The notes: generated by a model not told the origin, from the letters alone. Positions 23,150 through 36,022 are shown, counted from the stretch's first letter. The stretch: 64,000 bases of DNA from Neodiprion pinetum (GCF_021155775.2 NC_060237.1:22218970-22282969), one strand, 5' to 3'. Translations and numbers: made by a program.

Positions 23150-26100
23150 CTACCTAAAAGCTGGTCAGTAGTCAAAGTCACTTTGTGGCCAGACTACGGT
23201 GGTAAGAGAGCGGGGTCGCTGTTAGACTCTAACATCCTCTTTTGGTAATACTTGCAACTTTGTTGGAGCATCTAAAATATGCTTTTGTGCATTTACCAGT
23301 GACCGAATCGCATCCAGCCCATATCGCAATTACGGATGTTGAGTTATTCACTTTTGAATAAATTGGCATCCCATTACTCGATCATAATGAAATATCGGCG
23401 ATCGTGTAAGTCCGATTAAAAGCTCTGAAAAGAGTTTACATTCAGCGCGATTTCAAATAATGATGGGTGGGTGCCGGAGTATTCCATTTGTATTCGCTGG
23501 TAGATGAATACTTGGTTTTTGTGTTTATTGCGAGAACGCAATCCGCACGCGTTGGCACATCAAAGGGTAAATCTGCCAGGGGTGTATGTTGTGCGATGCG
23601 AAGCTGAAAGGACTTTCCCATTTCACTCGGTCTCTGGGATAGTAATACCTCGTCAGTTTCATCGAGACTTGGTCTAGTCTTGCGTGACCGTCGTACCGGC
23701 GAAACATGAAAAATAATAGAACATTTCACGCTGAGAAAATTGAAGTTCAAATTTCAAGGCAATTATCTAGCCGACACATCGCTCCGAAAAGAATTGGAGA
23801 AATGTTTTATAATTTTCCTGTTGTACACGCTGACGCTGAAATCGATATATTTGAATCGTAATCACTGCACTATTTGTTTATCGTCACTTCGAGCTGATCG
23901 AATACTCGCCTTCTTGGGTTATACCGCTTCGCAACGTTAGAAACTGAGAACACGGATGAGAAATAGTCTCAGTTAACGCAGAAATGAAACACCTGGGAAG
24001 CGTATATCACTATAACAATTCATAAAACTGAAATAGCGTAAGCTCAGCTGTATCGTGTGATATCGAAGTAAAAATCCGATATCCCTTGCTATCAAATTCA
24101 ATCTCGTGTTTCACTATGCTATCGCTTCAAATTAATCGACTTACGTTCATCAAAATAAAATTACGAGTGGGAGCTGATGAAAATATACTTTCAAGTGAGT
24201 AGGAACTTAATTGTTGCTGCATATAAATCATGCGATAAAAATTCGAAAATAATTAACCATAAATCAAATTCTGGCTGCATAGAAGAAACGAGAAATGATG
24301 ACGTCAATTTATTTTAAGATTTATAAGGTAGGTATAGAAAAAAAGTACCTAATCATGTTACACTATTCCAATATTTTTTCGCCAAAATTCCTAGTGCTTA
24401 TGGAAAATTACTATTCGATAAGGATTTGGCACTCTAGGAATTCGTCTCTGGCATCAGAAGCTTTCACTGGAACATTATAACTCAGCCGAGAGGGCTCTGA
24501 ATGTATTTCTGAACGGTTTGCACCGCGTACCCGTGTAGAGTCTGCAGCTGCTGCATTCTTACTGCTGCACAGGTCCATTCAGCACGTTCACATACAGGGA
24601 ACGTCTTGCAGCGGAAATGTCTGCCGCAGGCACAGCGTATTTTTCACCTTAGAGAACAGCGGGGTCGAAGATATCAGCTAGTAACGAAGGTCAGGTAGTG
24701 CAGAGGCGGCTTCAGGCACGTCGCGTGACTTTCTGCTCAATATCTCGTGCCACGTTGGAAAGGATCTTGGGTGCAGCTCTTACAGAAAGGATCAATGCTG
24801 TGTGCTGCTGTTACATTTTAGGCCTTCGCGTTTCTTTCTTTCTATTTTTTTCCCCTCGGATACAACGTACCTCTCACCGCATTGAAGTAACACGAAATTA
24901 AAGGTGAAGCAGAAAAGTAAAATTATGAATTTTCGAATTTGTTTTAATGTGTATTCTCGTTTTCCGACAATTCAGTAAAATCTTGAGGATATTTACTCCG
25001 TCAACTTTCAATAGACGCGTGTTAATCACATATTGATGAACTGGTTTGCGGTTTGTTTTCTCTAACGTCTTTTCCGTTTGGTGCTCGTCCTTCATATTTT
25101 ATCATTTTTCGTCCATTCGTTGGTGGTGTTTACGGTACTTAAACGTTCCCAGGATGCGATTCTTCTGAATGTGTTTCGCACGACGATGAGCAGGAGTCGA
25201 TTTTTCAAAATGCAGTGCTGCTCGGAGTTTTCCATAATTGAAATTCTCTCGAGTTAGGCTGGTATCCAATTCAACGGGAAGTACTTTCAATTAACAATGT
25301 GAGCCTCTCGAGCGGTATTCGTAATCACAGAGTCACCAGAATGATCCGGGAATCAATTCTGTTTAAATTTGTGACGCAATCACGGGACGGTTTAAGGGCT
25401 GCTTGCGAGACGTACGTTTGGCTTGGACGTCTTCATTTTGTTCCAAGTTTCAGGGCACTTAGTTTTGACGAATGGAGGTATTATACCGGATGCCATGCCG
25501 TGAAACGACGAACCGAACCGGGACGATTCACTATCTTAACGAGACGTGGGCGCAAGGCTTTGAACTCCGTTGCGAGATTGAAGATAATACGAGGCGAAAA
25601 GCTTATTGCTCCGATATAGAATAGGCGACGATTTGTTTTTTTTTTTTCTTTTTATAGTCAGAGTAAAGTTGTCGATCAATATTTGAGAAAATCGCGTGTA
25701 GATACCTACTCCTTTGAACCTGCGGCTGAAATAAAATTCCTGAAAGAGCAACTCTTGCGAGAAAGCTTGCGTGTGCCGAGCGAAGTGCAGAAGTGGGACT
25801 GGCAAGCTGGATTAGGGTTCTTGGAGGCTGAAGTTTTGGGATAGGCATTGGCAAATGCGCGGGATGTCACGCACATGTGCAAGTACGTTTATCAGTGGCG
25901 GTTCACCGACACTTGCAAACTTGCACTACGTAGAGCGTAAGCATCGGGTTCGCCGTGGGTTGCGACTGGTGCCGGAGGAGAGGGAGACGGATGGAGTGAT
26001 GATGAGAGACCGGGACGAAGAAGGGGTGAGAGACAGCGGCGTGGAGGTGCCACGCATGGCGGAACTCAGCGGCGCATTTGCATCCACGATTGCCGTCCTC

Positions 26101-28555
26101 TTTAATCCCTCTATTTATCCACTGCATCCACTCGAACCCCAAAACCAAACCTCCTCTTCCTGCAGCGACGGTGGCCCGGATTCGCTGACCTCACTTCTGT
26201 TCCGTTTAACTCCGGTTATTCTTCAACCTCAACTTCAACCGCAGCAACGTATCTTGGCCTTAAGTCAGCCGCGGAATTTCATCCTCATACCTACCTTCGT
26301 TGCATCTCTCTGTAATAGTGCTCCGTTTTTCATCCGTATACAACCGAGCTGGAGTATTACTACCTCAGAAACAAACTATTATAGTTCAGGGAATGGATAG
26401 AATTTCCTTGCGTAAACTTCGACACGCATTCTACCCTCGGGATTCCTGAAACTCTGGTGTTCACGGTTCAAGATCGTTGAAATATTTCAGTCATTGCCCA
26501 GCAACGATTTGCGATAAGCATTTCTTGTAAATGATCCAGAACTGATTTATTCACAGTACGGGTATATCGCTTGAAGGATACTATCCAGATAAACGGCGAG
26601 TTCCAAGAAATCGGGGCAAATTAAATGGAGGGATTTCATTTCTCCTGTTTTAATTAAAACTAGGAAGTTGAGCGTTCTCTAAAATGTACAGTTATTTTCC
26701 GGACGGCTATACTAATCGTTAAACTAATGGCCACTTGAATTATCACACGCTTCTGGCGAACAAGAGGATCTACAGCAACAAGTAGAGATTCACTTTGCTA
26801 AGGTACAAAGATTACGAAAACAATTTCGTGCAGTTCTAAAAAAGCCGCTCAAGGTAACAAAGACCGATGAATTCCGAAAATTTGAAGTTACGCCAAACTT
26901 CATTTCACGTCAAGCTTCGGGCGTTTGATGCCGAGTTTCTTTTTCTCTTCAGAACTCGCATTGGAGCTTGGTTTATATCTCGCGCTTGACTTTTGGTAAC
27001 GCGGTGAGTTCGTCGTAGAGGCAGGGAATTTCGGCCCAAAATCGGATTACGATTCTTTTTCCCCAAGATATATGAATCGAGGATACCGGTGAGATCTGGA
27101 TCAATTGAACCACGCCCGTGGCCACGGTGGTCTTACGTTTCCAAAGCCAGAGTATCGGATGCGTTGCGAGGTCCTGCTATCCGATAAGAGGCAAAGGTCT
27201 GTTTGCAAAGCTCGTTCTGGGTACCGTAAGTGTTCAGCCTTCCCGTTAAAGTAACCCTAATAACTTGGATGTTGAACCGCAATGTCGGGAAATCTAGCTG
27301 GCCAAATGTTTGTTCTTCCGCGATAGCTATCTTCGCACAAAATTTATCTGTTCACACTTCGAGTCGCGCGGAGTGAGACACTCGTGTACAAAAATTGCGC
27401 ACCCATGGACAAAATCCACCGCTTGCATTATAATACCGTACCTGCATGAAATATATATACAATCGTAAAGACGCACGACCGTGGAAGATGCTTCTGGCAC
27501 TGGTCTACGGAGTTTCTTTGTTCCTTTTTTTCTCCTCCTCGTAATCCGTAGAAATCCTTAACACGTATGCCATGTCTTTGCGGTCGAGTGCCTGCCGTAG
27601 TTATGACTTTTCTTGTGATCCGTTGAATAATGTCTAGAGCTTTTTTTCTCCCCGACACCGAAGGAAAGACGGGAGAAAAGTACCTTGACTCACCTCTTGG
27701 GCGTCCGTCTTCTTCATGCATGTAATATATACAACCCACACTCGCGGAAATTTACAAGTTGAGTTCCATTTCAATGTTGTCTACTAAAATTTCAAAGCGT
27801 TTCGTACGAGGTTATACGCCTACGGTCGCAACTGTTTCTGTCTGTCAATTCAGGCGACACCGGGTGAAAAGGACAGTCGTCGCGATAAAAGTATGAAAGT
27901 TTTAGGGTAGAACGTTTGATCCAGTGATCCAGTAAAATTGATTAAATTATTCTTAGAATATTAAGTGGGCTATAGTCTGTAAGTACAGTGTCTGTGGAAT
28001 TCAATATTGTCTCAACCTTTCGGCGTGGTTTTCCAGAGACTTTTTGCCCACCTTTTTCCTTGGCAAACCAAACTTCTTTACCTATGTGGTTAGCTTCCAC
28101 TGATAATGATAATAAGCGAGGTGGAGCGATCAGAAATAAAACAAAAGCCCTCAGACACTCGGTACCTTTTTCCCAAGTTAAGTTGATTGAAACTAATTTG
28201 CTGATGAAGTAATTGAGAATGAAACTCACGAGCTGTTTGTTGAAAGTATCAAGGAGCGGACCACGAGTACCTCACTTGATTATATTATCTCGTGAAAATA
28301 CAAGTGAAATGAAACAGTTCTAAATAACGGCACGCCTTATCTCTATGACGTATAATTAGGTAACATGGTTAATTGCTGAAGTTCAACAAGTTTTCGGTTG
28401 AATGGATGGTGAAAAAATAACCGAGAGCTGACAGCTATCGCGTTGTGGGACGGAAGCAGCAAAACAAAGTTGAAACTAAGCCTAACCAGGGTAATTGCGG
28501 GTTCCACTCCGAGGGGTTATGCGCGAAGCATGAATATCTGTATGGATTCGTGATA
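23150..28555. other. Non-coding stretch, nothing recognised
   Basis: The largest frame is 25855-26400 plus (181 codons), with no domain. A T-run lies near 25639-25648. No exon, RNA gene or repeat family was recognised. The right end grades into the GC-rich block at 28.6 kb. Confidence 0.45.
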
Positions 28556-29766
28556 AATTGGCCTATTCTATTCTCGAGAGGAACGGTTTTCGGGCAAATT
28601 CCTATATCTCTGTTCATGCGTAGGAGGGAGAGAGCAGCGGAGAAACGCCCGAGTCTCCAGGGCATGGGCGAAGTTCTCCACCCCCAGGATAGCGGCAGTG
28701 GCAGCGACAGCCAAAGCAGCAGCAGCAGCAGCAACAGCGACGCCGGCAAGGGCACGGCATCAGCATTGGAAGCAGCAGCAGCAGCACCATCAGCACCATA
28801 AGCAGCAGCGGCATTCCAGCGACCCTGTTCAGCACCCTCTGACGAGCCGACCTCGCACCACCCTTGTCAGTATCGACTGGGGTTGGGAGGGAGGCTCGGG
28901 CGTGCTCGGACGGGGTCGTGACTCGTCGTGAGCCGTCGCGACGTCTCGCGTCGGGGCTTCCACATGGTTTGGTATTGGCTCCCAGGGCGCAGGGTGGTTG
29001 TGCGGCGGGGCTGCGTCTACGTTCAGGCGGGGATGCTGGAGCGCTGGAGCCGTGGAGCGCTAGTGCCAAGGAGGCTGGTGGTTTGGTCGTTTGGCCGTTT
29101 GGTCGTTGTTTCGCCTTTTCCGCATCCGTTAATTCGCTTATCCAGCGCCGACCCCCCTCCCCTAACTTCTCCGTTCATGTTAAAGGCGTGAAAAACGAGA
29201 GGCTGACGGAACGTGCGTGGATGTGTTGGGAGTGTCCGTTTTTCGCGCCGTCCAAGGGAAAGGCTGGTACAGTGTTTCCGTCGCCGTCGAAACTTTGACT
29301 GATTGTGAATATTCTTACCGAGAGATAGCTGACAACCGTAACACACGTCGCGAACCTTCGCGAAATAAATCCTGAAATTAGTGCCAACCGCAATCCGGGT
29401 CGACAACGTTAAGTGATCATATTGTGCCGGAGGTTATCGGTTGGTTATCCGTTGCGACTTCTGTGTGCGCGATCGGAAACCGCATCACCGATACCGTGTA
29501 GCAGTGTTGATTGTTTTCCTAACCTGGTTATAACCCAGGAGAAGTGTGCTTGCGCATCAGGGGGTGACATTAGACGAGCATATCATCGTTCGAGATTCTC
29601 GAAGTACAAGCATTTCGAGAAGAAGAATCCCGATTACGGATATTCGGGACGTGAATCGAGTACTCGAGTGCGGTGCGGTTTTAAATGTAATTTGGATAAT
29701 CTTGGTCGAATATTTGTTTAACAAGTAACCGTGAGGAAATCAACTCTGCGATCCGAAATTTTTGCA
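28556..29766 (+). promoter_or_regulatory. GC/CpG-rich block, probable promoter and start of a 5' leader
   Basis: GC and CpG density rise sharply against both flanks (strongest about 28640-29280), with GGG/CCC clusters and many CG steps. The block leads on the same strand into an exon-like segment ending in a consensus donor at 30,215. No single initiator stands out, so the transcription start is not fixed. One plus-strand frame is open from about 28556 to 28931 and carries a Gln/His-rich run (QQQQHHQHHKQQ). It may be translated in some isoform, but nothing in it is recognisable. Confidence 0.45.
28715..28812 (+). repeat. Interrupted CAG/AGC trinucleotide tract
   Basis: CAG units occur in two blocks (about 28717-28736 and 28770-28812), broken by CAC, CAT and AAG. 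Depending on frame the plus strand gives Ser, Ala or Gln/His runs, and the minus strand gives Leu, Cys or Ala runs. This explains the 151-codon minus-strand frame at 28614-29069. Such opa-type repeats are common in leaders and coding parts of insect regulatory genes. Confidence 0.85.
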
Positions 29767-29852
29767 GGAATCGGAACTTGGACGTGGCAGCGGGCGATCT
29801 CAATTTGAAAATCAGTTGATCAACAACGATAGACAGTGATCGGCAGTGCACC

Positions 29853-29903
29853 ATGCCAAAGATACGCGTCGATTCGAGGGTGCCGCAGTACACGCTGTGG
29901 TAG
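29853..29903 (+). CDS. Upstream ORF 1, 16 codons
   Basis: The ATG sits in a strong context (CACC before it) and opens a 16-codon frame (MPKIRVDSRVPQYTLW) that ends at TAG inside the leader exon. Short frames with good context upstream of the main start usually reduce downstream translation. Whether this one is used depends on the exon being transcribed as proposed. Confidence 0.35.
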   Translation: MPKIRVDSRVPQYTLW

Positions 29904-29965
29904 CAAACAGTTTAGTGCTGGGGCTTCCGGGCGCCGTGGTGGTATTTTTACCCTGAAAGTGTGGC

Positions 29966-30000
29966 CGGGCGGTGGCGGGGGTGGTGGAGGGCGTGGAGGA
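29966..30000 (+). promoter_or_regulatory. G-rich tract in leader exon, G-quadruplex candidate
   Basis: About 35 nt with repeated GG to GGGGG blocks on the sense strand, separated by one or two bases. If transcribed it could fold as an RNA G-quadruplex and affect translation of the leader. It lies between upstream ORFs 1 and 2. Confidence 0.4.
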
Positions 30001-30055
30001 CAGTGCAGAAGGAGAGCGAGGACGACGAGGTTACAGGGGGAACAAAGTCGTAGGG

Positions 30056-30154
30056 ATGTGTGGTCATTGGAGGAGAGGGCTGCGAACTGCTAATATTACC
30101 TTGGCGAGGAGCACGAAACCGTGCCCACCCCAAAGGACTCCGGGGGTTCGGTAG
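30056..30154 (+). CDS. Upstream ORF 2, 32 codons
   Basis: ATG at 30056 in GGG-ATG context, a frame rich in Arg, Pro and Thr, stopping at TAG (30152-30154), 34 nt before the third ATG. It contains no recognisable peptide motif and is probably a leader ORF if translated at all. Confidence 0.25.
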   Translation: MCGHWRRGLRTANITLARSTKPCPPQRTPGVR

Positions 30155-30214
30155 CTCACCACTGGCAATTCCTCGACGCCCGCGGGCAATGTGCCCACCC
30201 GTCGGGGACACACC

Positions 30215-30220
30215 GTAAGT
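30215..30220 (+). promoter_or_regulatory. Consensus 5' splice site
   Basis: GTAAGT immediately after ACACC is the consensus donor and the clearest single splice signal noted in the window. The intron that follows starts with a pyrimidine-rich segment containing the CT repeat at 30267-30284. Confidence 0.6.
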
Positions 30221-30266
30221 AAAAGTCCCGTTTCACTCTTCTTTAACGCGAGCCTTTTTCCTTTTC

Positions 30267-30284
30267 TCCCTCTCTCTCTCTCTC
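30267..30284 (+). repeat. (CT)n microsatellite
   Basis: Short run of CT units in a pyrimidine-rich block about 50 nt inside the proposed first intron. Confidence 0.85.
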
Positions 30285-33200
30285 GCTTTCTCTTTTTCTT
30301 TTCGTTTTTGTTTCCCCCCGTTTGCGTTTCCCTCGAGGAATCACTCCGGCTTTTAAAACTTGGCTTCCGATGCGAGAGACCGAAGGGCAACGTAGTGCAA
30401 CCGTGCAGCTATTGCTCAGGGTATTCTAGTCGACGAGGAATCCCTCTGTCCTGTCATTGTCACCCTCGTCCCTTTGTTCGATGCTGAGTCAAGCGTTCCA
30501 CAGTCTTCGTTGTTGACCCACCCTCTCCTCTTGTGTTCAAACTTCGACACGTGAACTTCGTCGTTCAAGTTTACGGTGGGATTAATAAGTAATAATCGAA
30601 ATGGTCACAAAACGAAATTGAATCGGTTGGAATAAGCGTTTCCAGGAACAAGAATACGATATCACTCGTCGTGCTGGTTGAGGAATGTTCACCGAAGGAT
30701 AATGGAGGTTATGACCATTGTGTCGCGTTTAACGGGCAAGGTGGTCTCCTTTACGGAAGTGTACCTAAACTTCGCAGCTGTATGGCGGAGAGAAGTTGTT
30801 CGTTTAAAACGATTCCGTTATCTAGCTTCGTTGAGCACAAAAGATCCAAGCGCCCTTTTCCGCCTTACTTACTGTATATTCTAGCTAAACAGCCTCAACC
30901 TTTGCATCTAGTTACCAACGACCTTACTTTGCCCCTAAAGTAATTCATTATTTATGAAAAACATGTCGAGTCTCTCTCGAGCCAAGGAGACCTCGAGGCT
31001 GCGCAGCTAATCGAGAGTCAAATGGAGGCCGTTTTGTTTCAACCTTCAAATGAATGTTGTTTGTTTTTGCCATCTATTTGCATTCCCCGACGATAATAAA
31101 ACTATCTTCAACCCCGATGAAGGATCCACGTCCGACAAGAAACTGTCAAAGCAAGGCCATCGAGTCACTTCATCGATTCCATTGGGGCGGGTAGTTTTTC
31201 GTCAATTGAAAGTTTGCGGCGTGCACGTTGAGAAACGTGAGTCGCTCAGTATGTGATATTTGTCATCGGTCGCAGGGACTCAGACATGATTATTTTCTCA
31301 TTTGACCCTTTCACGGTCGAACGTGGGCACACGACCTCTTCGTTTTGTCTTTTTACCTCTCACCGTCAGCCACTTTTCTACCACGGCAATTTGTCGAAAG
31401 TCTCGTACAGTGGCCAAGCCCAAAACCCGCGCTGTTGAATCAGATCGATCAGCGGGAAAGAGGCAAATGAATCTCCTTCTTCTTCTATCTGTACTTGAAA
31501 GTATCGAAGGAGCTTTTAATTGGACCCTCAGGGGAAAATAACGGAGCATGTTCATTTCTTTGGCGCAGTTACGTTTCAGCCGGAGGGGGAGAGATACGAA
31601 CAAGTGGAAAAATGGGCCGGAGGCTGGGGCTGAATTCGGCAGAGTCGTAAGAAACTTAAAAAGGAACCAGGGCGTTAAAGCTTTTTCCCTACTCTGCGGG
31701 AGCGTTTTTTGTCGGTGTAAAAATATTGACTGCTTGAAATTCGTTGGTCTAAGAAGGAGCCAAAGAATTGCATCCCTCTTCCACCCACTGAGTCTTGAAT
31801 TAATTTCTGTCAATGGTATTGTTCTCATTCGTAGCAGAAGCGTGACACGTTCCCTACTCGAAGAGATGAACCGAGGCCGTTAGGGCGCAGGTGCAGGCGA
31901 TTGTTCCAGGGCGAACAAACTGCCGCTGCATTGTTTGTAAACAAAGTTCGCTGACCCCGAGAACTCGGCGATTGTGTAGGTGTCACGGAAATGCGCAGAG
32001 GTGCGGCACCGTGGTTGTTATCGCGGCTGCAGGGATATAGTGGATGCAAAATAGCAAGAAAGGTGGGTGGTGGATGCGCAGTCACCCGTTTTGTATTCAG
32101 CCGAGGCAGGGGCCGCTGAATATCCTTCGTTAAAAATACGAGCTTCGGCTTGACGCAAATTAAACCAGTCGCATACGACCAACGGGTTTGTGCGATAACT
32201 GTTCGGGATCCTGTACGTCGGAATAGACCCTGATTATGACACTTGATGTAACGTATCCCAAAGGAAGCCCGCGATACTTGGACATCTGCATTTCGATCAA
32301 TAGAATGAATTTAATGAGGTTCTTCTATCTAGTAACCTCGGTTATTTTTCAATCCACCTTTTCAATACCCCAGCCGGTGATCAAAGGCAAGCAATTATTC
32401 TCATCGGTGAAAAAGATAACTCGTATGCCAGCTATTAAAGTCGATGAGTTCCGAGCCCGTTAATCAAAGTTGGGGAATTTTATCCTCGATAAACAATCAT
32501 TCCCTTCATCCATTTACGACCAAAAGTTAAGAATTGCCGTAGAGCTGAAAGCAGCGCGAAGTTAACTCGTCCCCATTCTGCTCAGCAGGGCTCAGTTTAG
32601 TATCGTACAATACGACTACGTATGACTTATTTATTACGGTTATGTCTTCCTTGTTTGTTCCGAGCATTTGAAGTATCGCGTCGAAAGACTGGGGACATCA
32701 AATTGTCGTCTCTGTTTAACGACTGATCCGGTTGATTATACGAGTGAGAGTGAAGCCCGCGGAGACGGATTCATGTGTGGAGGTAAAAAAATCCTACGGG
32801 TGGGACAGTGTTCGAAAAAATTTCATCCGAGCACTGATCAGGACCGATCTGCACCTGCAAGCTTCAGTAGCGCATTTCATGACTCTGACGAAACTGTATT
32901 AAACTCATCTTGTTCATATCTCGGACCCTCGGAAAAAGCCCTGGATTTAGTGCTGTTGGCCAAACTATACGTGTAGTTCCACATCTGATAAAATGTCCTC
33001 TATTGTTAGAACTTGTTTTACTTCTTGCCCCGTCCATTCAGCGTAGGGAACTGTCCAAACCATTGAACGTTACCGACATGAACGTAGCTTAGAGAAGCTA
33101 ATTATCGGGAGCTTGCTGATGAGTAGAAGGGGTTGGTCAAGTTACGATGTCAACTGGGGTAGATCGCTGCCTTTGTGCTTTTGATCTTTGACCGACCCCG

Positions 33201-35191
33201 ATTCTTGCGACACCAACATGCGTCTGGCAGCAGGGTTCATCGTCTTCGCTGTGTAATACATACTTGTTTATTCTTCCCTTCACAATTCGCTGCAGATGTT
33301 GTTTTGGTATATATGTTTTTGAATATTCATGCATTTCTACACCGTATAGAGTCGGTCTCGTCTCTGGGAACATCAATAATTCATAATCCGCACACATGAT
33401 CTGATTTATTCTTAATCCATTTGCAAATTGTGCCCACCTACTAACGTGATAATGAAATATTTCACCAGACAATAAAAGTCCTCTCATCCATTCAACCGAA
33501 AGTCTACAGGCAAATAATTGTCAACGATATCTTTATCCCCTCGTTTATGTGACCTCGTGACGAATGGCCAAGCACTCTCAATATCGCAATTCAATCTGTA
33601 CTGATATCAAAAATTGATTAAATATAGTACGGTCTGTATTGTTTAAGTGAATATTACTTACGTTGGTAATACCTACGTAAAAATTTTATGACCCAATTAT
33701 TTGCTCAGGTTGAAGTTTCCACATTTAAAAATTCTGTGAATATATTTCCACGAGCCGAAAGGAGGATCGAATAAAGGTCGATACCGAAAAGTAGGTTGAA
33801 AATAATTTCCCATTATCTTCTGACAAGGGGTTTCTATTGTCGGTTTTACGACGGTGAACTTTCTGTCCGGGTGTCGCCTGCCTGGCGCGTAGCAATTGGA
33901 CCAAACGAGCTTAAATAATAGAATGCGTCCCTAGAATTCGTGGGGCGGTGGCGTGGCAAACAGAAACGTTAAAGGGTGGGACCTCGAAGCGCAGGAAATT
34001 CCAAGACATCGAGTGAAATAAAAATGAAAACGTCGGCTGGAGCCAGAAGCGTTCCGTTACGGAAACACGTCGTTACGTCACGCGTTCGAGTTTCGAAGGG
34101 TATGTAATATGTATGTATAGCCTTGCGCAAGCGGCCTCCCGATCTCAAGAGTAGAATTGTCAAACTTTACCGTTCTTTGGCTCGTTAAGTAGACAGGGAC
34201 ATTTTTTCGCCGAATGACATGCTCAAGCAGACGTAACGAGCACATTGGATGTTAGAAAATTATGCGACACGACATTGGTACGGTAAATTACAAATTCAGC
34301 AAATGATTATCCCTTCGGTCGAGTAAACGAGAAAAAAGTTTATAACTGAGGAGACGATCGACTTTGAAACTACTTGTAATTAATGAATCATCACAATTGC
34401 TCTCCTCCATTGCAGCCTGTGTGATTTTTTTTTTTTTTTGTTTTTTTTTCAAACAACAACTATACAGTATTCTTCTGATTCTAATTATTCCGTCAACTTT
34501 GAAGGCAAGAAAGCTGATATTCGAAAGACTGAGGGATCCCTTTACACGTGAATAAAGCACGTTTTATAAATTGAGACTGGATAACGATACCTATACCTAT
34601 ACGGAAAATCGCAGCGGTTAGACCGTGGGCGTTGGAAATCTAACGTTGGTAAATTCGCGAGGATAGAATTTGCCGGGCAATGTGATAGTACGAGCCGCAG
34701 TGACGCTGACTTCTGCTTACCCAGATAAGCGTTTGATTTTTCTGTTATTCACCAATTTTTCGCATTATTCCGATGTGATCGCAATGCGAATATCTCAGGG
34801 GCAAATACCGGGAACGAGCAAAGTGAATACCTTGATCTATAAAGGCGTTCGTTGTCTCAAAGTATTTCGGTCCTACAATCAAGCAGCTTATACCGCATCG
34901 ATTCACCTCTCGGATTTCGTTTCAGAAGCTCAAAGGTAAGGTTCAAGGAAAAAGCTGAATAGTCTATTTGTGTACGGTAAAATATAATTCACCCCTAGTG
35001 ATCCGGTTACACTTTATACCCTGCAGGTTGAACGCGCCGCTGTGTATATTCAGAGTCAACAAGTCTCGAGCTGTATAATTGGAAATGAAACACAGAGCAG
35101 GGGTAGAATTTTCCCGGTAGTCGTAATCTCCGTCCTTTTCGACGTTATTAAATCCGTGCTGCCCGTGTCACAATTTCATTGACACCGATGA
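30285..35191. other. Non-coding stretch, probably first intron of the 30 kb gene
   Basis: No splice-bounded exon with coherent composition was found. Frames of 100-176 codons (31298-31828 minus, 31548-31883 plus, 33137-33487 minus) have no domain and overlap one another or other frames. T-runs of 15 and 9 lie at 34425-34439 and 34441-34449. Confidence 0.4.
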
Positions 35192-36022
35192 TTATTAATT
35201 TCTGTTGAAATTCAATTGTCCGGTGGACGGGATCGATACCAGGCACGTATCGGTCGGACTCGCGCGCTTCGCGTAAACGCCACGTACCTTGTTCTCAGTG
35301 CCCGGACCATGTCGACAAACGTCACTCATCTCAACTCCGTGCAAGCTCTTATCGGACCGGCGCAACACCAGATGCCATACACGTCGTTCCGGCTTCAACG
35401 CGGCGTACGCTTGCCGTTTTATAACCGCCTTAGGGTAGTGCAGCCCGGCACTTTCACCTTCGGGAAAAGTCTCTGTGTGTCAATGTGTAGCAAACACGGT
35501 AATTCGCAGCACAGCGCGCCTCGCGTTCGAGTAAGTTGCCGCGGTTTATGCAGCTTTTTTCCGGCGAGTTTTCAGCTTCGGGAGTGAAGTACAGAGCGGA
35601 TATACAGAAGGAACGTGAGCTTCGAAACGCTGCGTATTCCCCGGACGAAACCACGTCCCTCTCGAATCGATGATGCGATTTCCCTTGATCAGGGAATTTC
35701 CTGCCCTTCAATACGAGCACCGGCAACACTTTATTTCGCCGGAGGATCCAAACCGCATTGCGCCAGTATGGGTATGGGCACGCTTGCGAACGGATTCAAA
35801 CGGCAACCCCAATCAAAACTATGCTCCGACGCTTCCGAGCCCGGAAACGTACAGCTCGTGCCAAAACGCAAGGCTGTTCAACTGGGTCACCAATACTGTA
35901 TTCACGGCCGCAACCTGAACCGTCCACTAATTAATCTCACATCCGGAATTGTAACGTTTTTTCAAACCTCCGAGGCGCCGGTACAATTATTTGGCAAGAG
36001 CTATGAAAATTCGCACAACTGA
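35192..36022 (+). pseudogene. Long plus-strand frame broken by a single stop, unrecognised
   Basis: One reading frame is open from 35192 to a stop at 36020-36022 except for a single TGA at 35585-35587, about 275 codons in all. The sequence is more GC- and CpG-rich than its flanks. The translation has mixed composition, an ATG at about 35310 (MSTNVTHLNSVQALIG...), and no recognised domain. It could be a decayed gene, two exon-like pieces, or chance in a GC-rich patch that lowers stop density. No flanking repeat or splice pair was identified. Confidence 0.15.

Larger units (their letters stand above)
29767..30214 (+). other. Probable 5' exon (mostly untranslated leader) ending at a consensus splice donor
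   Basis: The 3' end is well marked: ACACC followed by GTAAGT at 30215-30220, a full consensus donor. An AG after a T-run (TTTTTGCAG, ending at 29766) could be an acceptor, giving a 448-nt exon. Alternatively the exon extends upstream to a transcription start in the GC-rich block. I see three ATGs between 29767 and 30214. The first two open short frames that end within the exon. The third, at 30189-30191, is still open at the donor after 8 codons plus 2 nt and could be the true start (MCPPVGDT...), with the rest of the protein in exons outside or deep in the window. The gene product cannot be named. Multiple upstream ORFs suggest translational control. Confidence 0.5.

Noticed and set aside
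25855..26400. 181-codon plus-strand frame
   Set aside because: No recognisable domain, inconsistent composition along its length, and no matching splice or promoter context.
28614..29069. 151-codon minus-strand frame with Leu and Cys runs
   Set aside because: The runs are the reverse reading of the CAG tract; transcription signals favour the plus strand.
31298..31828. 176-codon minus-strand frame
   Set aside because: Overlaps open plus-strand frames (31302-31541, 31548-31883); no domain and no coherent codon bias.
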